DNA of 64,000 bases from Nelumbo lutea (GCA_022828595.1 JAKGHH010000002.1:68358383-68422382), one strand, 5' to 3'. Shown: positions 22,261-35,520, counted from the stretch's first letter. A program made the numbers and translations. Notes: generated by a model from the sequence alone, not told the origin.

Positions 22261-22850
22261 TTGACAAGCAACAGAAAGGGCACAATGATGTTTTGCATTG
22301 ACATGTTGTGAATTACATTAGAGCAATACAAGATGAGTTGCATATCCATATTGCTTCAATATCCAGTGTAAATTCCATATCTATGCTGTGTCCTGACCAT
22401 ATCTGGATTACATGTCCATGTGGCTGTTTGCTGTAAATGAAAGTCCCGGCTCTAATATTAGGTATGGATCTGAGAAAACTTGAAAATTTAAGTTATTTCT
22501 TTGAGTTTTCTATGCTACTTGATATGCACCTATATTGGATTCTTGTTTCATTACCAAAAAGGAAATTAGATACTTGTTTTTTTTTTCTAATAAGACTACC
22601 AAGTGGTTATTGTTTTCCATTAACTTTCAATGAAATACGGTTTCTTTGCTAACTGGAATATACTCATTCTTTTTAGGCATTTTGTTATTTTAGGTAGTTT
22701 ATGTTTCTTGGAGTGATTTCAAAACATTTAACTAAGCCAGAAGAAAAATGTTTCTGTGAATATATTGGGAAGTTGTGCTATCCTTTCTTGGGTGTTCTGT
22801 ACATGTTTCAGAAATTACATCTTTAACGCTGGATCTGAATGTTGGGTCTC
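22261..22850 (+). other. 3' flank of the PPR4-like gene
   Basis: AT-rich, with no frame of interest. Part of it must be the 3' untranslated region, but no clear polyadenylation signal stands out. Confidence 0.4.
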
Positions 22851-22854
22851 TTAA

Positions 22855-22968
22855 GAGGCTGTTTGAGAAACTGAACTGGTGACCGAGTGACTTATTGCTT
22901 TTTTTTCTAGTCCACTAACAAACAAGCTAACAAGTCATCAGCCACTTAAGCCATTATCAAATAGCCCC
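22855..22968. mobile_element. PIF/Harbinger-like MITE, 114 bp
   Basis: The ends GAGGCTGTTTGAGAA and TTATCAAATAGCCCC are inverted copies. The triplet TAA flanks both sides (22852-22854 and 22969-22971), as expected for this superfamily. Non-coding. Confidence 0.65.
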
Positions 22969-23199
22969 TAAGTTGATTGGAGTGGACAATTTTAGGAAGC
23001 TTCTGTTTGCTCCAGCATGTTTCTATTGAGAGGTCTACAAAACTGTGGAAGAACTTGAAACATTTCAAAAATGAAATCTGAATGATTTTCTTTTGGTGCA
23101 TAACAGAATATTTATCAAAGAAGAAAGGACATATCAATAAGAGGTGTTGGGACAATAAGATAAACTTTGTATATACAGTACTAACTAGTTCCACTATAT

Positions 23200-23700
23200 C
23201 CCCAAGAAAATTATGTCCACTCCCTTAAAATTAGGTAGAATGATGTCCAATCAAGAACCCCAAAATAAAAAGGAAAATCCCATGTCAGCCATAGATGCCT
23301 AAAAGTGTTTCTTCCAATCATGTCAAAGGCCCTTCAATTTCTTTTCTTCCATGCCCTTCACAAAAAGGGTCACAGTCCAAAAATCTTCACATGAGAGCCA
23401 CCCAAATGGCCATCCATGTGATATCTCATGGTCATTTCTCACATTAAATCTTTCTGACACTCTCATTAGCTTCCCCACACATGCACACATTGATTATCAA
23501 AGGTAAAACCTCTCTCCAAAGCTACTGTCCAAGAAAACACCTTGGTTCTTGGAATCATTAAGTTCCCAAAATTCAGCATCAAGCAGAGAGTTCTCTGCCT
23601 ATTTTCTAACCGTGACCAGGAATCCAAGTTGCATGCCCAATTTGAAGAAATTACACTGAATCCAGGACTATTCAAATTTTAACAAATGCTCAACCTGAGC
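23200..23700 (-). pseudogene. Possible LINE zf-RVT relic, antisense
   Basis: The minus frame 23675-23466 contains NLMIPRTKVFSWTVALERG, close to the zf-RVT pattern (IP.K..FF.W....). Upstream and downstream frames are short. The rest of 22990-24120 shows no gene. Confidence 0.3.
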
Positions 23701-26120
23701 CTACCCATGTTGTACACCTAACTATGGCATTATTGAAGAACTTCATATAGACTTGGCCCTTGGAGCACTCCTTTCACCAACAAGCTTTCAGATCAAACAG
23801 CATAAGAATATTAAACACACCTTTCCATCTCTTTGTCAACAAGTAAGCATCACCATATCTTCATAACATGGACTGTCATCATGTCCTTGGAATAAGGCAA
23901 TAAAGCCTGGGTCAGAGATCATTACATAAAAAAAAACTTTAATTGTGTTTCAGTTAAATTGAAGGCAAAATTTACTGGAAAGCAGCTATCCATGCAGTTA
24001 GATATATGGGCAGTTTGAAGAAAACAGGTGCATTTTTGAAAACAAGCATGAGTCCTTTGATACTCTAAGGGGAAGATTCCTTTCCCTTTTAAACTTATGC
24101 TCTTCATTTTCTAAAGTAATGGGTATTGACTGCTAAGGATTTCTTAGAAGAAATTTACTGGGGATGCATCCCCCCCCCCTTTTTTTATTGCAGTATTATG
24201 TGGGTCTTTGATGGTCTGACTGGGGATGCCAATTCTGCCAAAGCTGAAGAAGTGGCTCTTCTCATGGGGTAAGGGTTGCTAAATACAGGTAGTTCATCCC
24301 TTGGATTATTGAGGGCTATTCTGCCAACACTATTATTTGGAGTATTACCTGAGAAAGAGACCACGGAGACTGGCATATTATCTTAATGACATTAAAGAGA
24401 CCATTTCGCTTATCTATGTCAGACTAGGTGGGTTCCAACTCAAGTCAACCATTGAAAGGACACTCTTTATACGCCATATCTTCTTACCCTTGTAATTTTT
24501 TTAATGAGGAGTTATTTCTGATCTTTTATATATGATCATGCGTCCTCTGATGGGCCAGAAATTGAGTTGTGAGCTTTCAGGATGGGCCAGAAATTGGAAG
24601 TTTTAAAGGGCTTCTTCATCCCAGCCCCTTGTCTTTCCTAGGGGAAACCTGTGGATACAGATATTACGTGCTTTTCTAACAAATTCAGAATTTGGATTCC
24701 TTGAAGTTAAGGAGTGAGATATCAATATCAGTATGTCTATCAATAAATCAATTTTAAGAGTTATATTATTTTTAGACATGGAAATCATGCATCAATTGTT
24801 GGAGATATAAACTTAAGAAATGAAAGTAAATTTTACAGATACATAGGGATACTAGTTCTAGTATTTGAAATATTAAAAATAATAAGAAAATGTAAAAGAA
24901 AAAATACACTTTAACCATCTACAAATTTAGGAGCTATAATGCATGTATGAACAAAATGTAGATATAGAGGTTTTGCTTTTAATTGTTGATATTAATTTCA
25001 TCATTGGTTACTTCACTTAATGATTGTTTAGTAACTATACTAGTACTTTTATTTGTATCAACTAATTTATGACTTGTCCACATTTTTTTGCACTTTAAAA
25101 CAAACTAATTTCCAAAAATAGACTATTTTTTTAATTTATTCAAACTGAAACATCTTCCCTTCATTAGAAAAACAGGGCTAGAGGACTCATAAAACCATAT
25201 AGTCCTCCATGTGCCCACAAGGAGATTAGTTTAAACAAAAATTAGCTTGGATCATGATTGATTACATATTTAAACAGTGATGAAAAGAATAAGAAAGAAG
25301 TTACAATATTGGGAAATGGTATGTAAGTGTAAATGTTAAAGAGGTTTAGGTATGGGTTGGCATTTCCTTAGGAATCTTTCTCATCTTGGTAAATGCTTGT
25401 AGTGTTTCCCTTTGGAGCTTGATAATTTGTGGCATGCTGTGATTAAGAGAATTCTGCATAGCTTTGGCGGTCAAAAACCAACATGCCCAAAAAATGAGAT
25501 TGGTAGAAATGTGAATGACATGGATGATTGGAAAAACTAGGAAGGACAATGATGTAGGACCAACTCAGTTCTAGTTCTTTGAATGGTCTTCTTTGATCAG
25601 AATGTTATGGCTGTTGTTGGCTGTAATGGCTTCTTGAAGGAATAAGAGAGAAAATAGGGAGAGAAAGAAGAGAGAAAATACCTGGAATCACTCACAGGGT
25701 GCCTAGAATCACTCTAGGGCATGGGAATCACTCACCATAGCTAGCATAAGCTGAAGAAAACTCATAAACTTCATTTCCTTTGTGTAAAATGTCCATACAT
25801 ATTTATAGACTCTAAAGTCATAATAATCCTAGGAGTCAAACTGTTAGACCCAAAATCCTAGTAGAACTCAAATCTGTCATATCGTATTTCAATTCAAAGA
25901 AGACTTAATAACTCTAATCCTACTTATGCAATGACTGAAATTTTAAACATAAACAAACTATAACTAGGAAAATTAAACCCTATCATTGGACCACCCCACA
26001 GAAAATTGCAAAATGACAAAAATACCCGTACTGTCCAAAAATACAAAATTTCATAAAATTCCAATTTTGACTCTTCAGCTCCTGCACCAGACAGGCTCAT
26101 AAATGAATTTAAAGGAACCT
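23700..26120. other. AT-rich intergenic stretch
   Basis: No gene is seen. A C/T homopolymer run lies near 24171-24187. At 25684, 25708 and 25726 the nonamer GAATCACTC recurs, about 85 bp on the transcribed side of a minus-strand TATAAATATG box (near 25797). This could be a decayed LTR or promoter on the minus strand; no ends were found. Confidence 0.35.
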
Positions 26121-26129
26121 AGAAGTATC

Positions 26130-26420
26130 TCCAATAGGTGATAAAATGAGAGCAAGTAAACTAAGATGGTTTGGTCTTGTGCAGAGAAGACCATCTACAG
26201 CACTGATATGAAGCAATCTATTACAAGTTGAAGGGGTTAGAAAAGCTAGGGGTAGGGAAAAAAGGACATAGGTTGAAGTAGTATGAAATGATTTAAGTAC
26301 TCATAATTTGACAATGGATATGGCGCTGAAGTGGAATGGCAAAACAGAATTCCATATGCAAGCATGTTTACTGGACTTATGCTTCACCCTGGATAGCTAT
26401 GTTTGCCATCACTAAGCCTT
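26130..26420 (+). pseudogene. LINE 3'-end relic, sense
   Basis: The plus frame near 26144 reads DKMRASKLRWFGLVQRRP, then a stop, QVEG, KARG and VEVV, and NLTMDMALKWNGKTEFH. This is the standard C-terminal tail of plant LINE reverse transcriptase (MRE..LRWFGHVQRRP...ARGRPK). Three or more stops break it. Confidence 0.65.
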
Positions 26421-26484
26421 TACCTAGCACATTAGGTATCAAGTCTCTCTAGAGATAAGACCAAATTCTGGTTAGGTTCTTGGT

Positions 26485-26850
26485 GGAATAATCATCTATT
26501 GAAAGACTTATTTTTCTTAACTATTTTCCTTAGAAAAAATAAAAAGTCTCTTGTTTCCTATTGCCTCTATGCTTTGGATCATGGACTTCTGTGGAAACTC
26601 AAGCTCGATTCCAGGAGAGGGTTGAGATCATTGCTGCTACTGATCTCATTGATTCCTTGGTTACTGATTTGGAAGGTAGCTTTGGTGCTTGGCAAATTTC
26701 TTGTAATCCATTTTTAAGTACATTTATAATATTTTTGGTTGTTGTCAATAAGGAAAGTTCAAGTATTCGATTTCATACAAATTCCATAAAGTCAGATGAT
26801 CAAAAGTCATTTGAACCATACTATTTTTGCTATAGGCCTCTTTAAGTGGG
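26485..26850 (+). other. Short open frames of unknown nature
   Basis: Two overlapping plus frames (26499-26717 and 26561-26845) are open for 72 and 94 codons. The second reads RFQERVEIIAATDLIDSLVTD before a possible GT donor near 26674. I do not recognise it. It could be a captured exon or chance. Confidence 0.2.
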
Positions 26851-28096
26851 ACCTATATGGTAGGTTTTGATCCTGAAAAAATGAAACATGTGGGAAGTTA
26901 TTGTGGTCCCATGATGCAACTAGGGTACACTCACAACTAAGATACCATTGAGAAACAAATTGAGCATGATTAGCATACAGATGAGGAAGAGGTATCTTGT
27001 ATCATACCAATACTTTATGATATCACAATAACAACTAAGTATGCAACTTGGGTTGAGTTGGGAATTTTGTCATTTTTGATAGGCCCAAACCTGATGTAGT
27101 TGAAGTTCTTCAAGTTGGGGCAACCCAACGTGCAGCCCTAAATACAACAGGATGATGTGGAAGAACTGTGTGCCTTTCATATTCATGTTTATTATTTCTT
27201 CGTAGCTAAAAACAGATATGAACGAATATGAATCAAATGTTGTACTTCAATCCCAATGGACCTTCTAGTCCTTAGTAAATATGTATGCAACACAAGTATT
27301 ATAGGGTTCAAGTTACATTATAGTGGTTCAAATAAAAGAATAGTTCATATGTTTAGTTAGTTTGTGATATGGTAAAAAGATTAGTAACACATTTCTGTTA
27401 AAAAGTATGAATTTAGAACTATGACATTTTATCCACAAATGTATCTATAACATTTAATATGTATGCATATGAATATAAATATGAAAGTATAAATATATCT
27501 ATAAATATATCCGTATATATAAAAACATATTAAAAAGAAGATATTCCGTACTTTCTGAAAATCAGTATTACTCATGTATTATATGTTTTTCAAAATAATT
27601 GCATATTGTTCCATATTTTTGTGAAGTATGTGTTACATTATTTATATGTAAACCAAGCATAAGCCTTTCTGGAGAACTAGTTTAGGAATCCTAGAAATCA
27701 AGTTTGTCATTTGGTTTGTTGCTTTGAGTTAGGTGCAATGAGTTATTTTGACTTGGTTTTGGTATTACAAGGAATTTTACTCCACTCTATCTAATGAGTT
27801 ATCTGACAAGTTCTTTAAGTCTTTACTAACTTTTGCATTTAGAGCCTCTTACCCAGTGTGATGGGTTATATTTATTTGATTTCCTTTTCGGATGCCAATC
27901 AATCCATTTGGGGTATATTAGACATATCTTTATGGTATATGGCAGCATTCTCCATTCTTCTGAAATATGAGATATCAAAATCCTGTCATAACTGATTTTC
28001 TCTCTAAGAAATTTTGGGCAAGTCATTACTTCTTTAGCCATATAGGCCTGGAGTAGTTGGATTGTGGTCTGTGAAATAATCTCATTGCTGGGCAGT
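26850..28096. other. AT-rich intergenic stretch
   Basis: No gene is seen. An ATAAATAT-rich patch lies at 27470-27530. Nothing else supports a feature. Confidence 0.4.
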
Positions 28097-28556
28097 GGGC
28101 CTCTTTGTTGGCTTTGATGTTTGCCTTTTTGCTGGGGAGGTTCTAGCCCTTGATTGAAAAAAAAAAAATTGTACTCAAGTCTGAAAGTGTCAAGCTGTAT
28201 GTTTCTTTGTTAAATCTGTTCAGTTTGTATGCTGCAACCATTGATGGTAAAATAATTTGGACCATGCCTGTTTGTTCTTTGTAGGTTGTAGATGTTGTTA
28301 CCTGTTACTAGTTAATTTATATGCATCTGATACAAATTAAACAACTCACCAGGATAGTGGGGCCTTTTTGGTGGCTTTGATCTTCATTTTTCTTGTAAGG
28401 TGCTAGCTCTTGATTACCATCTTAGAAATTACTTCCAAATACCTGTGCCTAGAGGTGTCAATTTGCATGTTGCTATAATTCATGTTAATATGATCTTGAT
28501 CATACCTATTTGCTCTTGGTGGGTTGTATTTGTCATTTGCATGTTAAGTTAATTGT
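28097..28556. repeat. Degenerate direct duplication of about 210 bp
   Basis: Copies lie at 28097-28318 and 28359-28556, period about 260. Shared landmarks in the same order are GGGCCT..TTGG.GGCTTTGAT, CTAGC.CTTGATT, CCTGTTTGTTCTT against CCTATTTGCTCTT, and AGTTAATT at the end. Clearly diverged. Confidence 0.55.
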
Positions 28557-29233
28557 GGAGTAAGTATTTTTAAAAGGTAGTTATCTACTATTTCCAGATT
28601 GAGTCACTGACTTCCCTTTTGGTAATTTTCGTATTGGTGCTGGTGTCTTAGGTTTTCCAAGGTTAAAGGGAACTTGGTCACTAGTGAAGGGCGTCATGGT
28701 CATTGCAGAAATCAAAATCAAACGAAGTATGCATTTTCTGCCCATAAATTTCTATTTTTTTCTTCTGTATTTGTACCAATAGCATCAATTTTTAGCCTTA
28801 AAGGTCTATAAAAGAGATTAGGAAAGGTGGGTGGAAAAAAAAACTGCTCAGGAAAAAATAGTGGTGTTTGGATTGCAGAGATCAAGTAGGGGATAGATAT
28901 CTAGAACAAGATAGTCATTGGCTCATCTTTAATTAGGGAGAATTTTCTTTTTTTTTTTGGATGTTTTTGAGAGTACCTAAAAAATGGGGAAATGCATAAT
29001 CAACAAACCAGTAGAGCCCCGGAAATGGCCGGCAGACAGAATTGTAATTTACTTACCATTACATAAATTTGTGTAGCATTAGTGTGATATGATCATTGAG
29101 TTCTTTCAACTTTCCTCTAATCATTGCAATGTGACAATGAAGTTTCTACATTCAAATTCATTTGGGTTTTCTCTGTGCCTTGCATATAAAGGTGGATTAG
29201 GACTACTAATCCATCCAAAAGTCAGTGGAGAGT

Positions 29234-29845
29234 CAAGGTTTAAAATATCAACATGCAAGATACCAAAAAAATGTGTATTTTGTGTTTGGAATGGTCGGTT
29301 TTCTTTTTTTATTTTTTTACAATTTGATATTTCATCATCATTATCATCATGCCTCGTCCAACTATTTTGGGTTGGCTAGATGAACCCTGTTTCACCAATC
29401 TGTTCTATTTAAAGCCATGTCCACTGTTAAATTATTAGTGCCTAATTCATTTCTTACTACTACTATTCATATCCTTTTTGGCCTACCCCTAGCTCTCCTA
29501 GTCTCTTCAAGTTGTAACAAATCACTTCTTCTAACTGGAGTTGTCGGTGGTCTTTTATGCATGTGACCAAATCGTCTTAGTCTACTCTCTCATTTATCAT
29601 ATATTAGGGCTATTCCTAGGTTCCTTTGGATGACTTCTTTTGACTTCATTCATAATTCCATCCTTTCTAGTTTTTCCACTCGACCATTTAACTTGAGCTA
29701 CTCACTTTGATATTTACATGAGTTTGTTAAGATGAATGTTAAGCATTAATATTCCCTTACTCTTAGTATTTTGAGTCTCGGTGACCTTGGACACCGATAT
29801 GATACACGTGATACAGCGTGATATGAATCAATACTTTAAACCTTG
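29234..29845. mobile_element. hAT-like MITE (CAAGGTT family), carrying a nested LINE end
   Basis: The left end CAAGGTTTAAAATATCAAC and right end ATCAATACTTTAAACCTTG are inverted. The flanking eight bases TGGAGAGT and TGGATAGC match at six positions, a decayed 8-bp target duplication. An antisense LINE piece (29340-29760) lies within, which explains the unusual length. Confidence 0.6.
29340..29760 (-). pseudogene. LINE 3'-end relic, antisense
   Basis: On the minus strand the text from about 29600 to 29350 gives RFGHMHKRPPTTPVRR, then QLEETRRARGRPKR, LTVDMALNRTDW and RVHLANPK, the plant LINE RT tail, with stops between. It lies inside the MITE at 29234-29845. Confidence 0.65.
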
Positions 29846-29849
29846 TGGA

Positions 29850-32430
29850 TAGCCAGTTTGAACTCTGGATTTTTCAGCAAATAACTTAATGTCAGTCCAT
29901 GTGGGGCCTACCTCAGAAAGCCAAAAGCTGTGCATTTCACTCCTCTCCCAAAAGAGCACTTGGTGCATGTTTGTAAGGGTTTTCACAGAGGCTTCTGTCT
30001 TTGCAAGGTGGGCTCCACACGAAAAGCTCAGAAGCTATATTTGGTGAAAAACTGGAAAGCCTAAATATATTTTTGTTGAGCTAACACAAACCAGTATTCT
30101 GGTGAATTTAGTTTCAGTAGCTTCTTGCCTTCTTCAAAGTGGCTCAGTGATGAAGTTCAACCAAAACCGAAGCCCTTCCAAATGGGCTCTTAGTTAGCAG
30201 ATGGTAGATCAACACTCTGGTTTTTCTTTTACTTTTCCATCTACACAGTCGCAGCACAATAAGGTCTGGTTGGGTCCATAATTATTAGGGTTAATTATAT
30301 ATAGTTATATACCCTGTTTTAGGAAACTACTTGTGTCTACCCTGAACTTTCAAAACCTACCCTAAGGGAAGAGCCAAGTGTTGCTGGCCTTTGCTCTCAA
30401 CTCTATTGATCTTGGGTGTCTCTTACTTGGCTGCTAACCAAAATTAAATGGACTTCCAACAATCATCTTTGTTTAAGCAAGGCGTCCATTACTGTTATGG
30501 AAATACAACTGAGAAGAAGAAAAAGTATGTTTTGAAAATTTAATGAACATTAAGGACATTTTTGTCTTTTACAATTTATCTGTTAGACTTATCATTTGAA
30601 AGGTCAATAAGGTATATATAAGTAGGTTTAAGTACTTTCTTAAATATACAGGGTATATATAAGTAATTACAAATACATATATGGTATTATATATGTATGA
30701 TTTGGGAAGAGCTCATTACATTTTCTATTGCAATGGGGCACGGAAAATATGGTTTGGGTCATGGCTTTACATCCGTACGGAGAACTCTCCTTGGAAGTCA
30801 ATTGTGGATTGGCTACTTAGATTGGTGGCTTGATGAAGTTCAAATGATTATTCCTCTCCATCCATTCAAATATGGGGCAATTATTTTGTAAACAAATATG
30901 GAGAATTCATAAGATACAAATATTTGGAAATAAAGAGTTCCGCCATCTAGAGTGCCGAGTGCTTCCCAACCCATGCTTATGAGTTTGGATTTCCTCACAG
31001 AATGGTCCTCACCAAGTTTTCAAATTTCGATATGATACGTCTGATACGGGCGTATTGTATTGTATCTTTTAACGCTTGATATGAAATATAGTGGAAAATC
31101 AGTGGTATTGTCTTTTTTCCACTATATTGGATCTGTATTGGACCATATCGATAGTATATCGATCGAAACACTACAAAAAAGATACAAATAAAAAATAAAA
31201 ATAAAAAAAAAAAACATAAAAGGGGAAATAAGCCTTTTTTTCACCCCCAAATGACTCTAAAACTCAAAACCACGTTTATAGGGTGCTAGATATGCAAAAG
31301 AAAAAAAAGGCAAAAAACAAGTGAATCATCAATGCTATTGAAGTTTTTTCAAGTTTTGAAAAATATTACAAAAAGTAAGTTTTCCCAATTATACATAATA
31401 TCTTGTGATGTTTTTTACTTGAATGCTTGGAAATGTTTAAATTTATGTTGATCTACAATTATTATATTCAAAATCATATTTTTATGTTATGAATAGATTT
31501 ATAGAAATTTTATGAAGATTTGGAAAAATATAAAATAACAAAAAAAATTGAAAATATATTTTTTTACCATACCTATAAAGACTTAGTATGTTTTAGATCC
31601 ATGGATTATCTATAATATCCATATAGCAATTGAAATTTCTTCTTCATTTTTATTTTTGATTTTTATATTTTTAGAACTAAAAAATAAGTAATAGTTAATT
31701 ATATTTTATGATCTAATCATAAGGATTAAATATATTATAGATCTGTGGATGATCTATCATATCCATATCCATTGAGCAATTGAAATTTCTTCTTCAATAA
31801 TTATTTTTTAAATATATTATACAATGTTTATTTATTTTTATTTTTTGTAATATTTAAAAATAAAAAAAAAAACTATTAATTATATTTTCACTTAGAAGTT
31901 GTGCCAATGCATGTTTTATGATTAGATAGGATAGTTGGGTTTTCCTATCCTTCAAAACTTAAGAATATCAGGCATTCCACCAAGAATGGGAATGAGATTC
32001 CGATTCCACCCAACCAAGCAGTTAGAAGCATAATGGACCATACTGGTTTCAATTCCAGACCCCTATTCCCACAAACCAAATGAACCCTCAATTCCTAAAA
32101 TGAAAATGTAATAAAGAATTCGATAAAAATATTTGGTAGGCCAAAAGATCCATTAAATTAGTCCATGCTAAATGCTAACTAGATTGTTCTTCTTGTGCAT
32201 AAAGAATTTCAAATTTGCAATGTGCATGTATTTGGATTTATGAGTCTATGGGCATACAGTTTTTGGCTTTTTAAAGCTGCGTTTAGGTTGTAGTTTATTT
32301 GCATTTTGGAAGTTCATGTCTCTTCAAGCTTTCTTCCTATTGTCAAGAAAGTGCTTCTCATGGGGCCAAGGGATTTTAACCTAAAATTAGCAAGATGACA
32401 AGATGAGTAAGTTCATTTAGTTCATGAACG
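29850..32430. other. AT-rich intergenic stretch with MITE-like pieces
   Basis: No gene is seen. Near 30288-30685 two arms around TATATACCCTG face each other (about 60 bp each, degenerate), which suggests an old MITE. Near 31013 a left end like the CAAGGTT family (CAAGTTTTCAAATTTCGATAT) appears without a clear partner. At 31900-32095 lies the right half of a PIF-type MITE, like the element at 47291. Confidence 0.4.
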
Positions 32431-32713
32431 AGATTCCAGGATAGCCGCCCCACTGGGGATAAAAATGACCCTCTATCCTTGATTCCCGAAGGAGATAGGT
32501 TCCCCACCAGGGATGTGAATCCCCAAAATTTTTAAATTAAAAGTTTTTTAGAGAATAGATTTACTTAAAATAACAAAATTTTTAAATATGTTTTATATAT
32601 AAAATAAATAATATTATATATTTATATATTTAATATATATATAATTAGGATCGGGGTGGGGCGAGGAATTCACTCCCCATCCTTGACCCCATCATAGTTG
32701 GGGAAATTGGGTA
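32430..32713. repeat. GGGGAT-rich repeat, AT-rich centre
   Basis: The outer parts carry CCCCACTGGGGATAAAAATG and GGATCGGGGTGGGG, with an AT-rich middle. It resembles the G-rich inverted element at 33870-34356. Confidence 0.35.
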
Positions 32714-32721
32714 CTTGGTAG

Positions 32722-33249
32722 TAGACCTGGCAATTGGGTTGGGTGGGTCAAGTTCGAGTTGGGTCAAGGTATTTCGGGTTGATTTTGGGTCAAGTTGAAT
32801 TTCGGGTTGGGTTGTCAAATGCTAGACCCTTACCCTATATGTTTGGGTTAGGGTTGACCCATGGCCCAATTCGGGTCATCCAGAAAAATAATTGAAATTT
32901 AAAAAAATAAAGAAAATTTACATGAAAAATATCAAAATTATAAGAATTAATCTTAAAATTCCAAATATAAAATAAAAAACTTGAACATTTAACAATTTAA
33001 AGAGTAAACAATAAAAAGTAAAGGCTAAATAGAAAAAATTAAAGAGTGGAAACTTCTAACAATGCATAAATAATCCCAATTAGACTTGACAATCGGGTCA
33101 GCGGGTTGACCCAACCCAACCCAGTTTTTTCAGGTTGGGTTGGGTTGGGTCATTTTCACATTCGGATAGCTAAATATGAGACCCTAACCCTGTTTTTCGA
33201 GTTGGATTGGGTCGATTTCGTAGGTCAGGTCAACTTTTTGCCAGGTCTA
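32722..33249. mobile_element. hAT-like MITE with exact 8-bp target duplication CTTGGTAG
   Basis: The ends TAGACCTGGCAA and TTGCCAGGTCTA are perfect inverted copies. CTTGGTAG flanks at 32714-32721 and 33250-33257. The interior is full of GGGTTGGGTC and its complement and has no coding. A second end-like motif, TAGACTTGACAATC, occurs near 33082. Confidence 0.88.
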
Positions 33250-33259
33250 CTTGGTAGGG

Positions 33260-33869
33260 ATAGGGAAAATTGTCATCACTACTTAAAACCATGAATACTT
33301 CCTTTTTTATTAATTAAAGATAAACTACTAGGAGGGTTAATAACTTGAATCTTTGTATTTAGTGTTTTGATGACCTTGAAAAATGATATATATTATTATG
33401 TTGTACAATATTTTGATACTTTGAACTATGGTTTTACTATCAATTTGGACATCACACTTTTTGCAAAGAGTTAGAAAGCAATGACTAATAAGGATTTCTT
33501 TCTTTTTCAATTTATTATTAAAGCCCCACTATGGTATATAAGCTGCACAATAAAACAAAGTAAAATCATATTAAAAATGTTAATATGTTTTACTTACTTT
33601 TCAGTTATTCACGTTTTAAAAAGTGTACATACAAATCACATTCAAGACTTAAACAACTACAAAAATGTCACTTGTGAATTGTGATGTTTCATTTTAACAC
33701 GGGTTCACTTTGTTGTTGTTTTGATGGCAATTGAGCTATCCATAGTAAAGGCAAGATTCTATTCCAAGTATCAATTGCAACTATTCAAGGATTGTGCCCG
33801 TTTGGTAGAGCATTCATAGGGATAGCAATTTTCCTTATTTCTCCAATCTCCATGGGGATCTGCCCCAAA
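33260..33869. other. AT-rich intergenic stretch
   Basis: Short frames only, no gene. A 67-codon frame at 33481-33684 has no recognisable feature. Confidence 0.4.
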
Positions 33870-34356
33870 TAGGGTGGCAATGGAGATGATTTTCCCCTCG
33901 TGGGGACAAGGACAGAGTAATTTTCATCCCCATTAGTGGGGATTGGGCAGGGAATGAGAGAATCCTGATTCTCCCCCTCGCCCCATGGGATCCCTACTAA
34001 TATATATGCATATATGTATGTATATGTTATATATATATATATATATATGCACACATACATCTATATATTAATATTTTAAAAAATATGGTTGAATATGTTT
34101 GAATCTTTTTAATAAGATTGTAACTTTTAATTATTTTATTTTTATTTTTTAATAAAATAAAAAACAAAAAATAAAATGGTTAACATTATAAAAAATCATG
34201 AGGAATGGGGATCCCCATGGGAACGGAGATGGGGATAACCTTGTCCCCGTTAGTGGGGACGGAGACGGGGACAAGGATGGGGATTTTTGCGGGGACGGGG
34301 ATGGAGAAAGACTCCCCACCCCCGCCCCCGCCCCGACCCGCCCCATTGCCATTCTT
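33870..34356. repeat. G-rich inverted repeat with AT-rich centre
   Basis: The left arm from GGTGGCAATGG through CCCCATTAGTGGGG faces a right arm that ends CCCATTGCCATTC. The right arm (34205-34330) has repeated GGGGAC and GGGGAT and then a CCCCGCCCC run. The centre has (AT)n. It may be a MITE; target duplication not resolved. Confidence 0.5.
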
Positions 34357-34359
34357 AAG

Positions 34360-35520
34360 TTTTCATGTATTTATGAACTGGCCCCACTCAGACAGCTTAT
34401 GTTTGGTAGATAACCACAAAAATCCCAAAATAGCTTTCTTATGGCCAAAAGTACGGCTTTCTACTCAACCTTCTTCTGGTGACTTCTCCAAAACAACTTG
34501 GTAATAGTGAAATTGGAAAGTGGCTCAATCAAACCCTCAGCACTCTCAAACAGGCCTAGCCAAACTAAAATTTGACATACTTAGGTTGGGCCTAAGCTAG
34601 GCTTGGGTTGGTCAATCAGGCTATTTAGTATCACAAATAGCCTGGTAGGCCAAATTTATTAAAAAGTTGCATGAACCTATTTAGTATCACAATTTTAAAT
34701 CTTCAAATAGGAATTTGGTATATTTTGCATATAAACAAACATGCATGTATAATTATGTACATAATACATATGTATGTTCATGTGTGTATACACACATACA
34801 TATATACCTGATCATGATGGGTTTCAGTCAAATCGCACTCCTGCTTTATAAGAATAATTGTAGTCAATTTCTTTTTCTGTTTTTTTTTTTTTAATTGCCC
34901 ACTTCAATAAAATAACTTGTTATTTAGAATGAGAGTTTCTTTCTCCATCTTTTTTTTCTTTAAGCCTGAAGATAGGAATTAAGTAAGTTTTTGTTGATAA
35001 GTAGTTAAATTGAGTTAGTTGTAGAGGCCATTACTCATGTAGAGTTGGTTCAGATTGTTTGGTTAAGTTAGTTGTAAGTAGTATCTGCAGTCAGAAATCA
35101 TATTTATCACTAACTGAAATCATTCATGACAATCCTAAACACTTCTATCATGAAAGGATCGGGTGATGCATTCTAGTTTCCATTGTTAAAATCCGAAGCC
35201 ATTAATGGTCACGGCCTAAATTGAAGTGACTAGAGTATCATAAGTTTTCAATTCAACCGACAAGTTTGATGTGCTTCAAACTTTCGCTGGGCGCAATTTG
35301 ATTTGTCAACATTATTACTGATAGGACCATAGAGAGATTGTGACGGTCTGAGTCACCAAGCAGAGGTCATGTTCAGGTGATTTATGTTGCCTGTAAAACT
35401 AGTTTCTCTTCTTTTTTTTTTTTTCTAGTTTTAGATAAGATTGTTTGTGGCTCTAGAACTATAAATAGGGATGGCTTTGAACCAGACATCTCCCCCCCCC
35501 CACACCCAGGACTATTATTT
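34360..35520. other. Intergenic stretch
   Basis: No gene is seen. CA/TA-rich tracts lie near 34760-34805. Homopolymer C precedes the small MITE at 35522. Confidence 0.4.

Noticed and set aside
25560..26110. A solo LTR on the minus strand
   Set aside because: A TATA box and repeated GAATCACTC exist, but no TG..CA ends or target duplication could be fixed.
30697..30891. A 64-codon frame with GHGKYGLGHGF
   Set aside because: Not recognised and too short; kept as intergenic.
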